From Candidatus Saccharimonadales bacterium (GTDB lineage: Bacteria; Patescibacteriota; Saccharimonadia; Saccharimonadales; Saccharimonadaceae): 27,479 nucleotides of DNA. Made by a program: the position numbers and the translations under genes. This document shows positions 20,919-27,479 of the stretch, in pieces. The DNA is taken from positions 1 through 27,479 of the forward strand of contig JASLDG010000015.1 of NCBI GenBank assembly GCA_030146045.1, written 5' to 3'. The number at the start of each line of letters is the position of its first letter. The first letter of the stretch is position 1. The notes below the pieces were generated by a model. That model was not told the DNA's origin. It searched no databases and worked only from the letters and a program-made list of their open reading frames with translations.

Positions 20919-21824
20919 TTACAGACCAACCAGCATTTGCTCAACAATAACCCACGGCTCTACCACGCTCGATTTGAGCTGCGTGTCAGCATCGGCAAAT
21001 CGACTGACCCACATCTTGAGTTGCGCCTTAGAGACATGTTTTGCTCGTCCGCTCAGCTTGTGTAACGCAAATGGGTGCGCACCGATAGCCTTCGCTACCT
21101 CACCCGATGACACTTGTGGACCTGCCGTCACGAGCGCAGAAAGCTGTATCATCTGGCTCGATAATAGCCCCATCACCATGTAAGGATCCTCTGTTTGGCG
21201 AAGCGTTTTGATCATCTCACCAACCTTAACCTTATCGCCGCTCAAGGCAGCATCGAAGAGATTAAAGACGTTTTCGGACGCATTTGCATCGATAATACGC
21301 TCAACAAGATCAGTCGTCACCGTATCAAATACTGCCAGCTTCTGCAGCGCATGAAACAACCCCCATTGCATAGGCCCTATACGAGCCACCAAGAGGCGCG
21401 CTACTGCCCCATCAATCGTCATGCCTTGCCGCGCCGCTTCTTCCTGCACCCATCGCTCAGCCGTCTGCACATCACGGTCGGTCCATGCAGTAAACACCCG
21501 CACCGATGCACGTTTTTGCACCTCTTTATATGTCTTCGTTCGTTTATCAGGTTTTTGATCCACAAGTACAAGGTGTACATCATCCGATAATCGCTCTAAC
21601 CACTCCGGTAGCGCGTTCCATACCACCTTATTTGCCGACAGTGTATCGATAATGACAAGTCGCTTATCTGCAAACAATGTCGCGCCCGCAACCATGTCTG
21701 GCAATTGCTTTAGATCAATATCCGCGCCCTCATAGTGTTCACTTACACCTTGAAATGATCCTTTCGTGTCTTGAAGAGCGCGCATCATTTCAAAATCATT
21801 CTCACCAGTTAACAGCGTAATCAT
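20919..21824 (-). CDS. holA: DNA polymerase III delta subunit
   Basis: Clamp-loader subunit that opens the sliding clamp. The 301-aa product begins MITLLTGENDFEMMRAL, the delta-type N terminus (GxxxF/E motif), and continues with ATLFADKRLVIID, HLVLVDQKPDKRTKTYK and a helical C-terminal domain (VFNLFDAALSGDKVK, YMVMGLLSSQMIQL, HPFALHKLSGRAK) typical of HolA. The start at 21824 is chosen because ATGA overlaps the whiB-like stop and AGGAAAG precedes it; a longer reading frame upstream runs through the whiB-like gene. Last gene of the mutM-whiB-holA operon. Confidence 0.92.
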   Translation of the reverse strand: MITLLTGENDFEMMRALQDTKGSFQGVSEHYEGADIDLKQLPDMVAGATLFADKRLVIIDTLSANKVVWNALPEWLERLSDDVHLVLVDQKPDKRTKTYKEVQKRASVRVFTAWTDRDVQTAERWVQEEAARQGMTIDGAVARLLVARIGPMQWGLFHALQKLAVFDTVTTDLVERIIDANASENVFNLFDAALSGDKVKVGEMIKTLRQTEDPYMVMGLLSSQMIQLSALVTAGPQVSSGEVAKAIGAHPFALHKLSGRAKHVSKAQLKMWVSRFADADTQLKSSVVEPWVIVEQMLVGL

Positions 21825-22441
21825 GGACGCTTTCCTCGCGATAGTGATCGACGTTCGGACGCTGACACACCACCCCACACACCAAATCCTTGATTGGTTT
21901 CCAGTGCATAGGCCAAACACGCCACGCGCGCAGCGCACTGCCCACATATCTCTTTTGCCGTCTGCGTGACGGGTGATGTCTCCGAAGCAAAAAAGGTCTC
22001 TGGGTCAACATCTTGACAGGGCGCTCCCGGAAAAGGATATGCGTCCGCAGTCAGTACCTCGGGTGCATGATTGACGATCGGAGCGTCTTTGACTACGCGC
22101 GGCGAACGTGAGCGTGTCATTTTTCGCAATTCCGGAACTCGCGCCGCCTGAACCGTGCCCTTACCACGCAGCTGGGCACGACCACGGAGCACCTGGTGAT
22201 CGGCAGCAATAATCATTTCGTGCACCCAGTCGATAGTCAGGTTCATCTTCTGAGCGATAGCATCTGCCGATGCACCACCAACGTACTGTAATGCGACCGT
22301 TTGCTCGTCTGGCGAACAATACGCCTGAATCGCAGCATGCGCCTCGAGAAAAGACGATGCGCCACCGAACAGATCAGCTGCCGGGAGATTACCGACAAAC
22401 TCACTGACATACTCGTGAGACATATCAGCCGCTTCAGACAT
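21821..22441 (-). CDS. WhiB-family Fe-S regulator with N-terminal helix-turn-helix region
   Basis: The C-terminal half is a clear WhiB domain: four cysteines in the order APC (C142), then C166-x2-C169-x5-C175, the 4Fe-4S pattern, followed by GFGVWGG (about 185-191) and a basic tail SERRSLSRGKR. WhiB proteins bind sigma factor region 4 and DNA in Actinobacteria and act as redox, NO or developmental switches. The first 90 residues are not part of usual WhiB proteins: DEQTVALQYVGGASADAIAQKMNLTIDWV (about 45-73) looks like the HTH of sigma-70 region 4 type proteins. The start at 22441 overlaps the mutM stop by one base (TAATG); an ATG 21 bases upstream is also possible. It sits between a repair and a replication gene and overlaps both. 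Confidence 0.9.
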   Translation of the reverse strand: MSEAADMSHEYVSEFVGNLPAADLFGGASSFLEAHAAIQAYCSPDEQTVALQYVGGASADAIAQKMNLTIDWVHEMIIAADHQVLRGRAQLRGKGTVQAARVPELRKMTRSRSPRVVKDAPIVNHAPEVLTADAYPFPGAPCQDVDPETFFASETSPVTQTAKEICGQCAARVACLAYALETNQGFGVWGGVSASERRSLSRGKRP

Positions 22442-23337
22442 TACACCTGGCATCCCGGACAAACATGCGTCCCTCGTCCCGCGTGCTTGATCTTTTCAAT
22501 CGTGGTACCACAGCGCGGACACGCTTGGCCTTCGCGGCGAAATACACGCGCAAAATCCATATAACTCCCCCGCTTGCCTTCAGCATTCACATAATTCTTG
22601 TCAGTTGACCCACCCTTTTCAATCGCCAGGTTCATGACCGCACGTAATTCGGTATACAGTGTATCGAACTCAGCATCGGTCACATCACCGACTTTACGAC
22701 GAGGGTCAATCTTGGCTCCCCATAAGCTCTCGTCTGCGTAGATATTGCCAACACCAGCAATCACTGTCTGATCAAGCAGTGCCGCTTTGATGCTGGTTTT
22801 TGCTCGTCGTTTGAAACGCTCACGAAACTGCTCAGGAGTGAAGTCATCTTCGAGTGGCTCCGGCCCAACCTTTTTCATAAAATCAATATTTGGCACTTCT
22901 AGGTTTGGCATCAGCTTCATCCAACCAAACTTACGTTGATCGTTAAAATACAAATGCGAGCCATCTTCAAAATCGATTGTTACTCGAGTACTACGATCAG
23001 GCAGCATACCAATCAACGACTCGTTCGGGTGCCCCGCACCGAACCTCAGGGAGGAGTTCGCCTGTTGGCTCGAGGACATATCTTTAATGAATACGAGTTG
23101 GCCTGTCATTTTAAGATGTGTCACCAACGTATAGTCACTTGAAAGCTCAATCAAAAGCACCTTGGCGCGGCGGCGAACCGCAGTCACGCGAGCACCAATT
23201 AAAAACTGTCGGACATCAGCCGGATTATTCGGAAAGCTTTTCGGCGATTCATGCGTCGTCGCACCAGCAATCGTGCGCCCTACTATCAACTCCGCAAGTC
23301 CCCGTCGTACCGTTTCTACTTCAGGTAATTCTGGCAT
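22441..23337 (-). CDS. mutM: formamidopyrimidine-DNA glycosylase
   Basis: Removes oxidised purines (8-oxoG, Fapy) and cuts the abasic site. The N terminus MPELPEVETVRRGL gives the catalytic Pro2 and Glu3. The conserved Lys is in RRAKVLLIEL, Arg/Phe of the intercalation loop in NDQRKFG, the H2TH region is around LDQTVIAGVGNIYADE, and the zinc finger at the end is CPRCG...GRGTHVCPGC with the conserved Arg. At 298 aa it is somewhat longer than typical Fpg (about 270). First gene of an operon with the whiB-like gene and holA; TATACT lies 6 bases before the ATG and no Shine-Dalgarno is seen. Confidence 0.97.
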   Translation of the reverse strand: MPELPEVETVRRGLAELIVGRTIAGATTHESPKSFPNNPADVRQFLIGARVTAVRRRAKVLLIELSSDYTLVTHLKMTGQLVFIKDMSSSQQANSSLRFGAGHPNESLIGMLPDRSTRVTIDFEDGSHLYFNDQRKFGWMKLMPNLEVPNIDFMKKVGPEPLEDDFTPEQFRERFKRRAKTSIKAALLDQTVIAGVGNIYADESLWGAKIDPRRKVGDVTDAEFDTLYTELRAVMNLAIEKGGSTDKNYVNAEGKRGSYMDFARVFRREGQACPRCGTTIEKIKHAGRGTHVCPGCQV

Positions 23338-23343
23338 ACCTTT

Positions 23344-23349
23344 AGTATA
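23344..23349 (-). promoter_or_regulatory. -10 box of the mutM operon (leaderless)
   Basis: TATACT on the minus strand, 6 bases before the ATG at 23337, again inside an AGTATACT palindrome (23344-23351). Confidence 0.65.
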
Positions 23350-23369
23350 CTACGGTGTCAAAGGGGTAG

Positions 23370-23972
23370 CTAGAGGTTCACTTTGCTTGTCAGCTTGCTC
23401 GCATCGGGAATCTGCGCCCGAAAAAGTGAAAGAAGAGATTGGTTACTTGCTTTTAGAGATCCCTTGGCGCTACCGCAGGTCGTCGTCCACAGTGTTTTAA
23501 TCGCCGTACCCCCCTGTAAAATCTCATAAACGTAGAGTCTGCCTGTCGCACAAATACCACGACGATCATCTGCCTCTCCCTTGAGCTCACTACCATTCGC
23601 AAGACCCGCTCGATCAAGCGCATGGACAAATTCATCATAGCCCTGAGTATTATTAGCAAGCTGCGCCGTTTCAAGCTGTGAATCGAGATATCCTTGATAT
23701 GTTGTCAGGGTACGGAACGTTGGTGATACCGCAATCGTATACGAACGGAAGGTGTTGTCACCAACAATTGGGCCACGAACCGTCAGTCGCACACTACGAT
23801 CAACCGTCGTGCTCAGTAGCGCTGTCTGACCTGGGTCAACTTTTTGTTCGCTTGTCGAAGAGCCGCCAAAAATACCGCGACCAACAGAGATAACAGCTGC
23901 AATTGCCACGACAATAACAATCAAAATAAGAATAATTGGAACAATTCGTTGGGAGCTGCCGCTATTTACCAT
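23370..23972 (-). CDS. membrane-anchored exported protein, hypothetical, 200 aa
   Basis: Not recognised. A short N terminus is followed by one strong hydrophobic segment (about 10-31, IVPIILILIVIVVAIAAVISV) without a cleavage motif, then a Gly/Ser linker and an extracytoplasmic domain. That domain has two cysteines (RGICATG and TTTCGSA), likely a disulfide, and beta-rich stretches (RSVRLTVRGPIVGDNTFRSYTIAVS). The ATG lies 6 bases after a TAGAAT box, so it is probably leaderless. It lies between the HAD gene and the mutM operon on the same strand. Confidence 0.72.
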   Translation of the reverse strand: MVNSGSSQRIVPIILILIVIVVAIAAVISVGRGIFGGSSTSEQKVDPGQTALLSTTVDRSVRLTVRGPIVGDNTFRSYTIAVSPTFRTLTTYQGYLDSQLETAQLANNTQGYDEFVHALDRAGLANGSELKGEADDRRGICATGRLYVYEILQGGTAIKTLWTTTCGSAKGSLKASNQSLLSLFRAQIPDASKLTSKVNL

Positions 23973-23978
23973 GGTATG

Positions 23979-23984
23979 ATTCTA
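23979..23984 (-). promoter_or_regulatory. -10 box of the 200-aa gene (leaderless)
   Basis: TAGAAT on the minus strand, 6 bases before the ATG at 23972; no Shine-Dalgarno. Confidence 0.45.
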
Positions 23985-24009
23985 TCACTTTTACCTTGAA
24001 AAGTCAATA

Positions 24010-24597
24010 TTATACTGCCAAAATCCGCTTTAATTCATGTATACATTCGGTAGTATCGGTAAATACCAGGCTAGTCATGCCGTGCGAGCGTGCTGCTTCG
24101 ACATACTGCGGCTGATCATCAACAAACACACACTCTTCAGGAAGTACACCAAGCTGCGACGAAATCTGGATATACGCCTGCGAGTCGGGCTTGGCCGCTC
24201 CTATCTGATACGACAGAGCTATCTCATCGAACAATCCCACCTGCCAGTCCTGAAAAAGCTCCCCAAGCCAATTGGCGCCAGCATTACTGAGCATACCAAC
24301 TTTATATCGTGGACGAATCTCATCCCGAATAAATGCAAACAATCGCTGATTCGCAACATTTTCTTCAATTTCCCGCCGCGTTTCATCGGCTGAAAGACCG
24401 GCGAGCTGGGCAATGCCTTGAATAAACGCTCCGTACCCAATCAAGCCATTATCTACCCGTGCATTGAGCGCATATGCCTCCTCAAAATCATCAGTGCCCG
24501 GCTCGAAATGCACATCCCTAAAAGCGAGCCACCCATCTGTCGTCAAGACGCCGAAACAGTCAAAAATAACTGCCTTGATCGGCGGCGCGCTACTCAC
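24010..24597 (-). CDS. HAD-superfamily hydrolase, subfamily IA
   Basis: Phosphatase-like cytoplasmic enzyme; substrate unknown. The 195-aa product has motif I FDCFGVLTTDG (nucleophile D13), motif II LSNAG, the conserved Lys in GAAKPDSQAY, and motif IV FVDDQP. In motif I the second Asp, two residues after the nucleophile and normally the general acid/base of phosphatases, is Phe (F15). Some dehalogenase-like or altered-function HAD proteins also differ here. The start is GTG at 24597, overlapping the polA stop by one base (TAGTG), so it is co-translated with polA. Confidence 0.88.
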   Translation of the reverse strand: MSSAPPIKAVIFDCFGVLTTDGWLAFRDVHFEPGTDDFEEAYALNARVDNGLIGYGAFIQGIAQLAGLSADETRREIEENVANQRLFAFIRDEIRPRYKVGMLSNAGANWLGELFQDWQVGLFDEIALSYQIGAAKPDSQAYIQISSQLGVLPEECVFVDDQPQYVEAARSHGMTSLVFTDTTECIHELKRILAV

Positions 24598-27125
24598 TAC
24601 AACTCGCCCCAGTTTTTACCCGTACTTACATCAACCCGCAAGCTAATCGGAAGTTCTGGTGCAACTGCTTCCATCGTCGACTTTAACACGTCACCGACAA
24701 ACGCCGCCTCGCCCTCAGGACATTCCACCAAAATACTGTCATGAATCTGTAATATTTGTTCACCGCGACCGTTGAGCTTCGCATCAACTGCAATCATTGC
24801 ACGCTTCATAAGATCCGCCTCAGTACCCTGAATCGGCATATTTGCTGCTGCGCGTTCGGCCGCTTGCCGCACCATAAAGTTGCTACTTTTAATATCGGGC
24901 GTTGGACGCCTGCGGCCATAGTATGTCTCGACATAGCCGTTATTTTTCGCCTGTGCAAGCGTTGCGTCAATGTATGCACGAATCGGTTTTCGGAGCTCAA
25001 AGTAATGGTCAATAAATTTCTTCGCCTCACCAAAACCCATACCTGTCGCAGCACTCAGACCGTGCGGACTCATGCCGTAGAGAACACCAAAGTTAATAAC
25101 TTTAGCGTCACGACGCTGGCTCTTCGTCACCTCTGCAAGTGGAATTCCATACACATCGCTGGCTGTTTTTGTGTGGATATCAACGTCACCGTTAAAATCA
25201 TCTATCAATTGCTGATCGCTAGCCAAGACGGCCGCCAACCGTAATTCAAATTGTGAGTAATCGGCGCTGACAAACACATGCCCTTTTTCGGGCACAAATG
25301 CCTCACGAATGCGGCGCCCAAGTTCGGTACGCACTGGAATATTCTGCAGGTTCGGGTTCGTACTACTGAGACGTCCAGTTGCCGCAACATCCTGATTAAA
25401 CGTTGTATGGATCCGACCGCGTTCATCTACCTGTTTTGGCAGAGTATCAACATACGTATTCTGCAGCTTTGCCAGCTCGCGAGTCTGCTCAATCAGTTCG
25501 ACGATCGGATGGAGTCCTCGCAATTTATCGAGTTCTTTCTGACCAGTGCTGTAGCCTGTTTTACCTTTTTTAATCCCGGCTGTTGGCAGCTGGAGCTTCG
25601 TAAATAATACTTCAGAAAGCTGAGCGGGGCTCCCGATATTAAACTCATACCCAACAAGCGTATACATTTCTTGTTCACGTGCTGAAAGCTCTTTAGTAAG
25701 CTCGGCACTCATCGTGTGTAAAAATTCGCTATCAAGCTTAATGCCTCGATGCTCCATCAAAAACAAATGTCGAACTAACGGAAAATCGAACTTGTGCGCA
25801 ATATCAGCGATCTCTGGCTGCGATGCGAACGCCTCCTTTTGCCATTCATACACTTGCCACAAGCCGGCAATCGTATCCGTTACCGCCACGAGCTCCTGAT
25901 CAACAAGTGCCGCAAGGCTCCGGTCGCGCCTGAGTGGATCAAGTAAAAATGCCGCCTGGCGAATATCGTGAATTGTCTCAAATATCGGCAATACTTCGTG
26001 ACGCGCTAGCTGGTGATAAAGCTCCTTCACATCATAGGCAATCACCTGCGCAAATTCTAACGCGCGCCACAACGCGGGTGACACCTTTGGAATCGCCGTA
26101 TGCATCACCGAGCGACCATCGAGCGAAAGATAAAACTCATCGTCAATCACGTGCATTGCAACCGGAGTTTCAATCGTCACATCGTCACGCCACGGCACCT
26201 CCTGCACTTCTCCCATTGGTGACGCAAAGTAGAGTGCAGTATCTTCAACCGGACGCATATGGTCAGGGAGTCGCTTAACAAGCGATGAAAATTCAAACTT
26301 TTTAAGCACTGCCGCCACCTTATCGAGGTGGGTATTGTTCGTACTCGCCTCATCAAGGTCGATTGCAATAGGTGCATCGGTAAAAATCCGTGCGAGCTGT
26401 TGGCTCATAAATGCATTATCGCGACCCGCCACCATTTTTGTATGCAGCGCGCCCTTAAGCTCATCAACATGCTCATACACACCCTCAAGCGTATCGTAGT
26501 CGCCGAGAAGTTTTTGAGCCGCCTTCGGTCCAACGCCCGCAACTCCCGGAATATTATCACTACTATCGCCCACCAGTGCTTTATAGTCGACAAACTGATC
26601 CACCCGTACGCCGTATTTTTCAGTGAATGCTTCGGCATCGTACGGTATTAAATCGGTACCACCTCGCTTGGTAATATACACCTGAGTGTGCGGTGCAATC
26701 AGCTGCAACATATCATAGTCACCTGATACTAAGCACGTTTCAATATCGTGCTCACCCGCCCACGCAGCAAAGGTACCCATAATATCGTCAGCCTCATAGC
26801 CATCAAGTTCATAGAGCGGCCAACCAAACGCATCCAGTATTTCACGGAGCATGGGGAGCTGTGCGTAAAAATCCTCTGGTGGCTTGGCGCGGCCGGCCTT
26901 ATACTCAGCGAAGATTTCACTTCGTTTGGCGGTACTGGTACCCTTAATATCCCACGCAACCGCAATATAATCCGGCTTCAGTTGCTTAATAATTTCGATT
27001 GCAATACTCGCAAAGCCAAACACGCCGCCCGATGGGGTGCCGTCTTTGAGACTTAACCCTGGCATCGCATAGAATCCCCGATAAAATACTGATTTTCCGT
27101 CGATGATAGCAAGTCGTTTGGTCAT
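24597..27125 (-). CDS. polA: DNA polymerase I
   Basis: Replication and repair polymerase of 842 aa. It has an N-terminal 5' nuclease (FEN-like) domain: MTKRLAIIDGKSVFYRGFYA, YEADDIMGTFA, VSGDYDMLQL and GDSSDNIPGVAGVGPKAA. The middle exonuclease-like region has lost the catalytic acidic motifs (no DxE in the first motif), so proofreading is not expected. The polymerase domain has TGRLSSTNPNLQNIPVR, motif A DYSQFELR (D622, F626), motif B RRDAKVINFGVLYG, and motif C QIHDSILVE (H795-D796-S797). Most family A enzymes have Ile at F626 and Glu at S797. The start at 27125 (MTKRLAI) is chosen over an in-frame ATG at 27143, because the latter would place the TATACT box inside the gene. It overlaps the HAD gene. 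Confidence 0.96.
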   Translation of the reverse strand: MTKRLAIIDGKSVFYRGFYAMPGLSLKDGTPSGGVFGFASIAIEIIKQLKPDYIAVAWDIKGTSTAKRSEIFAEYKAGRAKPPEDFYAQLPMLREILDAFGWPLYELDGYEADDIMGTFAAWAGEHDIETCLVSGDYDMLQLIAPHTQVYITKRGGTDLIPYDAEAFTEKYGVRVDQFVDYKALVGDSSDNIPGVAGVGPKAAQKLLGDYDTLEGVYEHVDELKGALHTKMVAGRDNAFMSQQLARIFTDAPIAIDLDEASTNNTHLDKVAAVLKKFEFSSLVKRLPDHMRPVEDTALYFASPMGEVQEVPWRDDVTIETPVAMHVIDDEFYLSLDGRSVMHTAIPKVSPALWRALEFAQVIAYDVKELYHQLARHEVLPIFETIHDIRQAAFLLDPLRRDRSLAALVDQELVAVTDTIAGLWQVYEWQKEAFASQPEIADIAHKFDFPLVRHLFLMEHRGIKLDSEFLHTMSAELTKELSAREQEMYTLVGYEFNIGSPAQLSEVLFTKLQLPTAGIKKGKTGYSTGQKELDKLRGLHPIVELIEQTRELAKLQNTYVDTLPKQVDERGRIHTTFNQDVAATGRLSSTNPNLQNIPVRTELGRRIREAFVPEKGHVFVSADYSQFELRLAAVLASDQQLIDDFNGDVDIHTKTASDVYGIPLAEVTKSQRRDAKVINFGVLYGMSPHGLSAATGMGFGEAKKFIDHYFELRKPIRAYIDATLAQAKNNGYVETYYGRRRPTPDIKSSNFMVRQAAERAAANMPIQGTEADLMKRAMIAVDAKLNGRGEQILQIHDSILVECPEGEAAFVGDVLKSTMEAVAPELPISLRVDVSTGKNWGEL

Positions 27126-27131
27126 AGTACC

Positions 27132-27137
27132 AGTATA
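27132..27137 (-). promoter_or_regulatory. -10 box of polA (leaderless)
   Basis: TATACT on the minus strand, 6 bases before the ATG at 27125; the box lies just after the stop of the upstream gene. Confidence 0.6.
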
Positions 27138-27142
27138 CGACA

Positions 27143-27479
27143 CTACTGTTCTTGCCTACAGAGTTTCGCTACCAAATTAGCTAGTTGCATCTGCAGTTTT
27201 GCCACAGAATGCCGACTCGCATCGTCATAGTACACCGCCATCTCTTCAAGCGTTGTACCTGATACCCATGTATCCCACAGTTCTTTTTCCTGCGGTCGAA
27301 ATTCGACAAGTGTCGCCTGCACGCGCAGATGTTGCATAATACGCTCCATGTCATCCGTCACCCCAGATTCAACTGCACGAAGTGTTGCCACAATATCTTC
27401 TTCAGTCCAGGAAATATCCGTCAAAATACGGTCAAGTTCATGAAAACACGCCTCCAGTTGGCGGCGTGTTTCGTTGACT
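27143..27479 (-). CDS. hypothetical protein, C-terminal part (runs off the right edge)
   Basis: The frame stays open from the stop at 27143 to the last base of the window, so the gene begins outside; the TTG at 27424 is not needed as a start. The visible 111 residues are helical and charged (VNETRRQLEACFHELDRIL, then DISWTEEDIVATLRAVESG, LVEFRPQEKELWDTWVSG) and end in LANLVAKLCRQEQ. No membrane segment or known motif is seen. It lies 17 bases upstream of polA on the same strand. Confidence 0.65.
   Translation of the reverse strand, partial: VNETRRQLEACFHELDRILTDISWTEEDIVATLRAVESGVTDDMERIMQHLRVQATLVEFRPQEKELWDTWVSGTTLEEMAVYYDDASRHSVAKLQMQLANLVAKLCRQEQ

Noticed and set aside
21824..21947. Longer N-terminal version of holA beginning at 21947
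   Set aside because: The extra 41 residues lie within the whiB-like gene in another frame, are Cys/Trp/Arg-rich, and do not resemble a delta subunit; the ATGA overlap and AGGAAAG support 21824.
1..27479. CRISPR arrays, insertion sequences, integrase or phage genes
   Set aside because: No regularly spaced repeats, transposase motifs or terminal inverted repeats were seen.

Overview
The window looks like a chromosomal segment of a member of the Candidatus Saccharibacteria (TM7, Patescibacteria/CPR). This is inferred from gene content and style, not from a database search. Genes are packed with overlaps of a few bases. TGA is used as an ordinary stop (the whiB-like gene ends in TGA), which argues against the recoded SR1/Gracilibacteria code. 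Housekeeping proteins are compact or altered: TruB without an obvious C-terminal domain, a family 4 uracil-DNA glycosylase without its iron-sulfur cysteines, and S20 with a Lys/Ala tail. There are also genes of actinobacterial flavour: a WhiB-type protein, a PMT mannosyltransferase and an actinobacterial-looking lipoprotein. An epibiont of Actinobacteria would fit, but that is inference.

Layout. Positions 1-2335 (+) hold the end of an ABC ATPase and its MacB/FtsX-type permease. Positions 2345-5102 (-) hold a family 4 UDG, a conserved-looking hypothetical, an Erm/KsgA-type rRNA adenine methyltransferase and a membrane-anchored helical protein. Positions 5199-7238 (-) encode a 679-residue protein with an R-S-E signature suggestive of an ADP-ribosyltransferase fold. 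pnp follows (7426-9540, -), with a long imperfect hairpin in its leader. Positions 9754-10822 hold two GC-rich, self-contained genes (a Thr-rich lipoprotein and a Cys-containing unknown), each with its own promoter and hairpin. Positions 10917-14029 hold an ASCH protein, an unknown, a PgeF/laccase-domain protein with an altered metal site, two small proteins and a SemiSWEET sugar transporter. Then come the PMT mannosyltransferase, rpsO, another GC-rich small gene, an aldose epimerase-like gene, truB, and a divergent PIG-L deacetylase (13977-18419). The right side carries a degenerate DHH protein with a proline-rich tail, rpsT, the overlapping operon mutM-whiB-holA, an anchored hypothetical, polA-HAD, and a gene running off the right edge.

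The most unusual shared feature is regulatory. About a dozen genes on both strands have a TATAAT/TATACT-like -10 box ending 5-8 nt (most often exactly 6) before the start codon. They should therefore give leaderless mRNAs. In several cases this spacing picks the start over an upstream in-frame ATG (polA, truB, the PIG-L gene, the ASCH gene). Between truB and the PIG-L gene, one palindromic AGTATACT can act as the -10 box for both strands.

There are no rRNA or tRNA genes, CRISPR arrays or insertion sequences that I can recognise. No stretch above 300 bases lacks a gene once the small coding sequence at 13431-13610 is counted.
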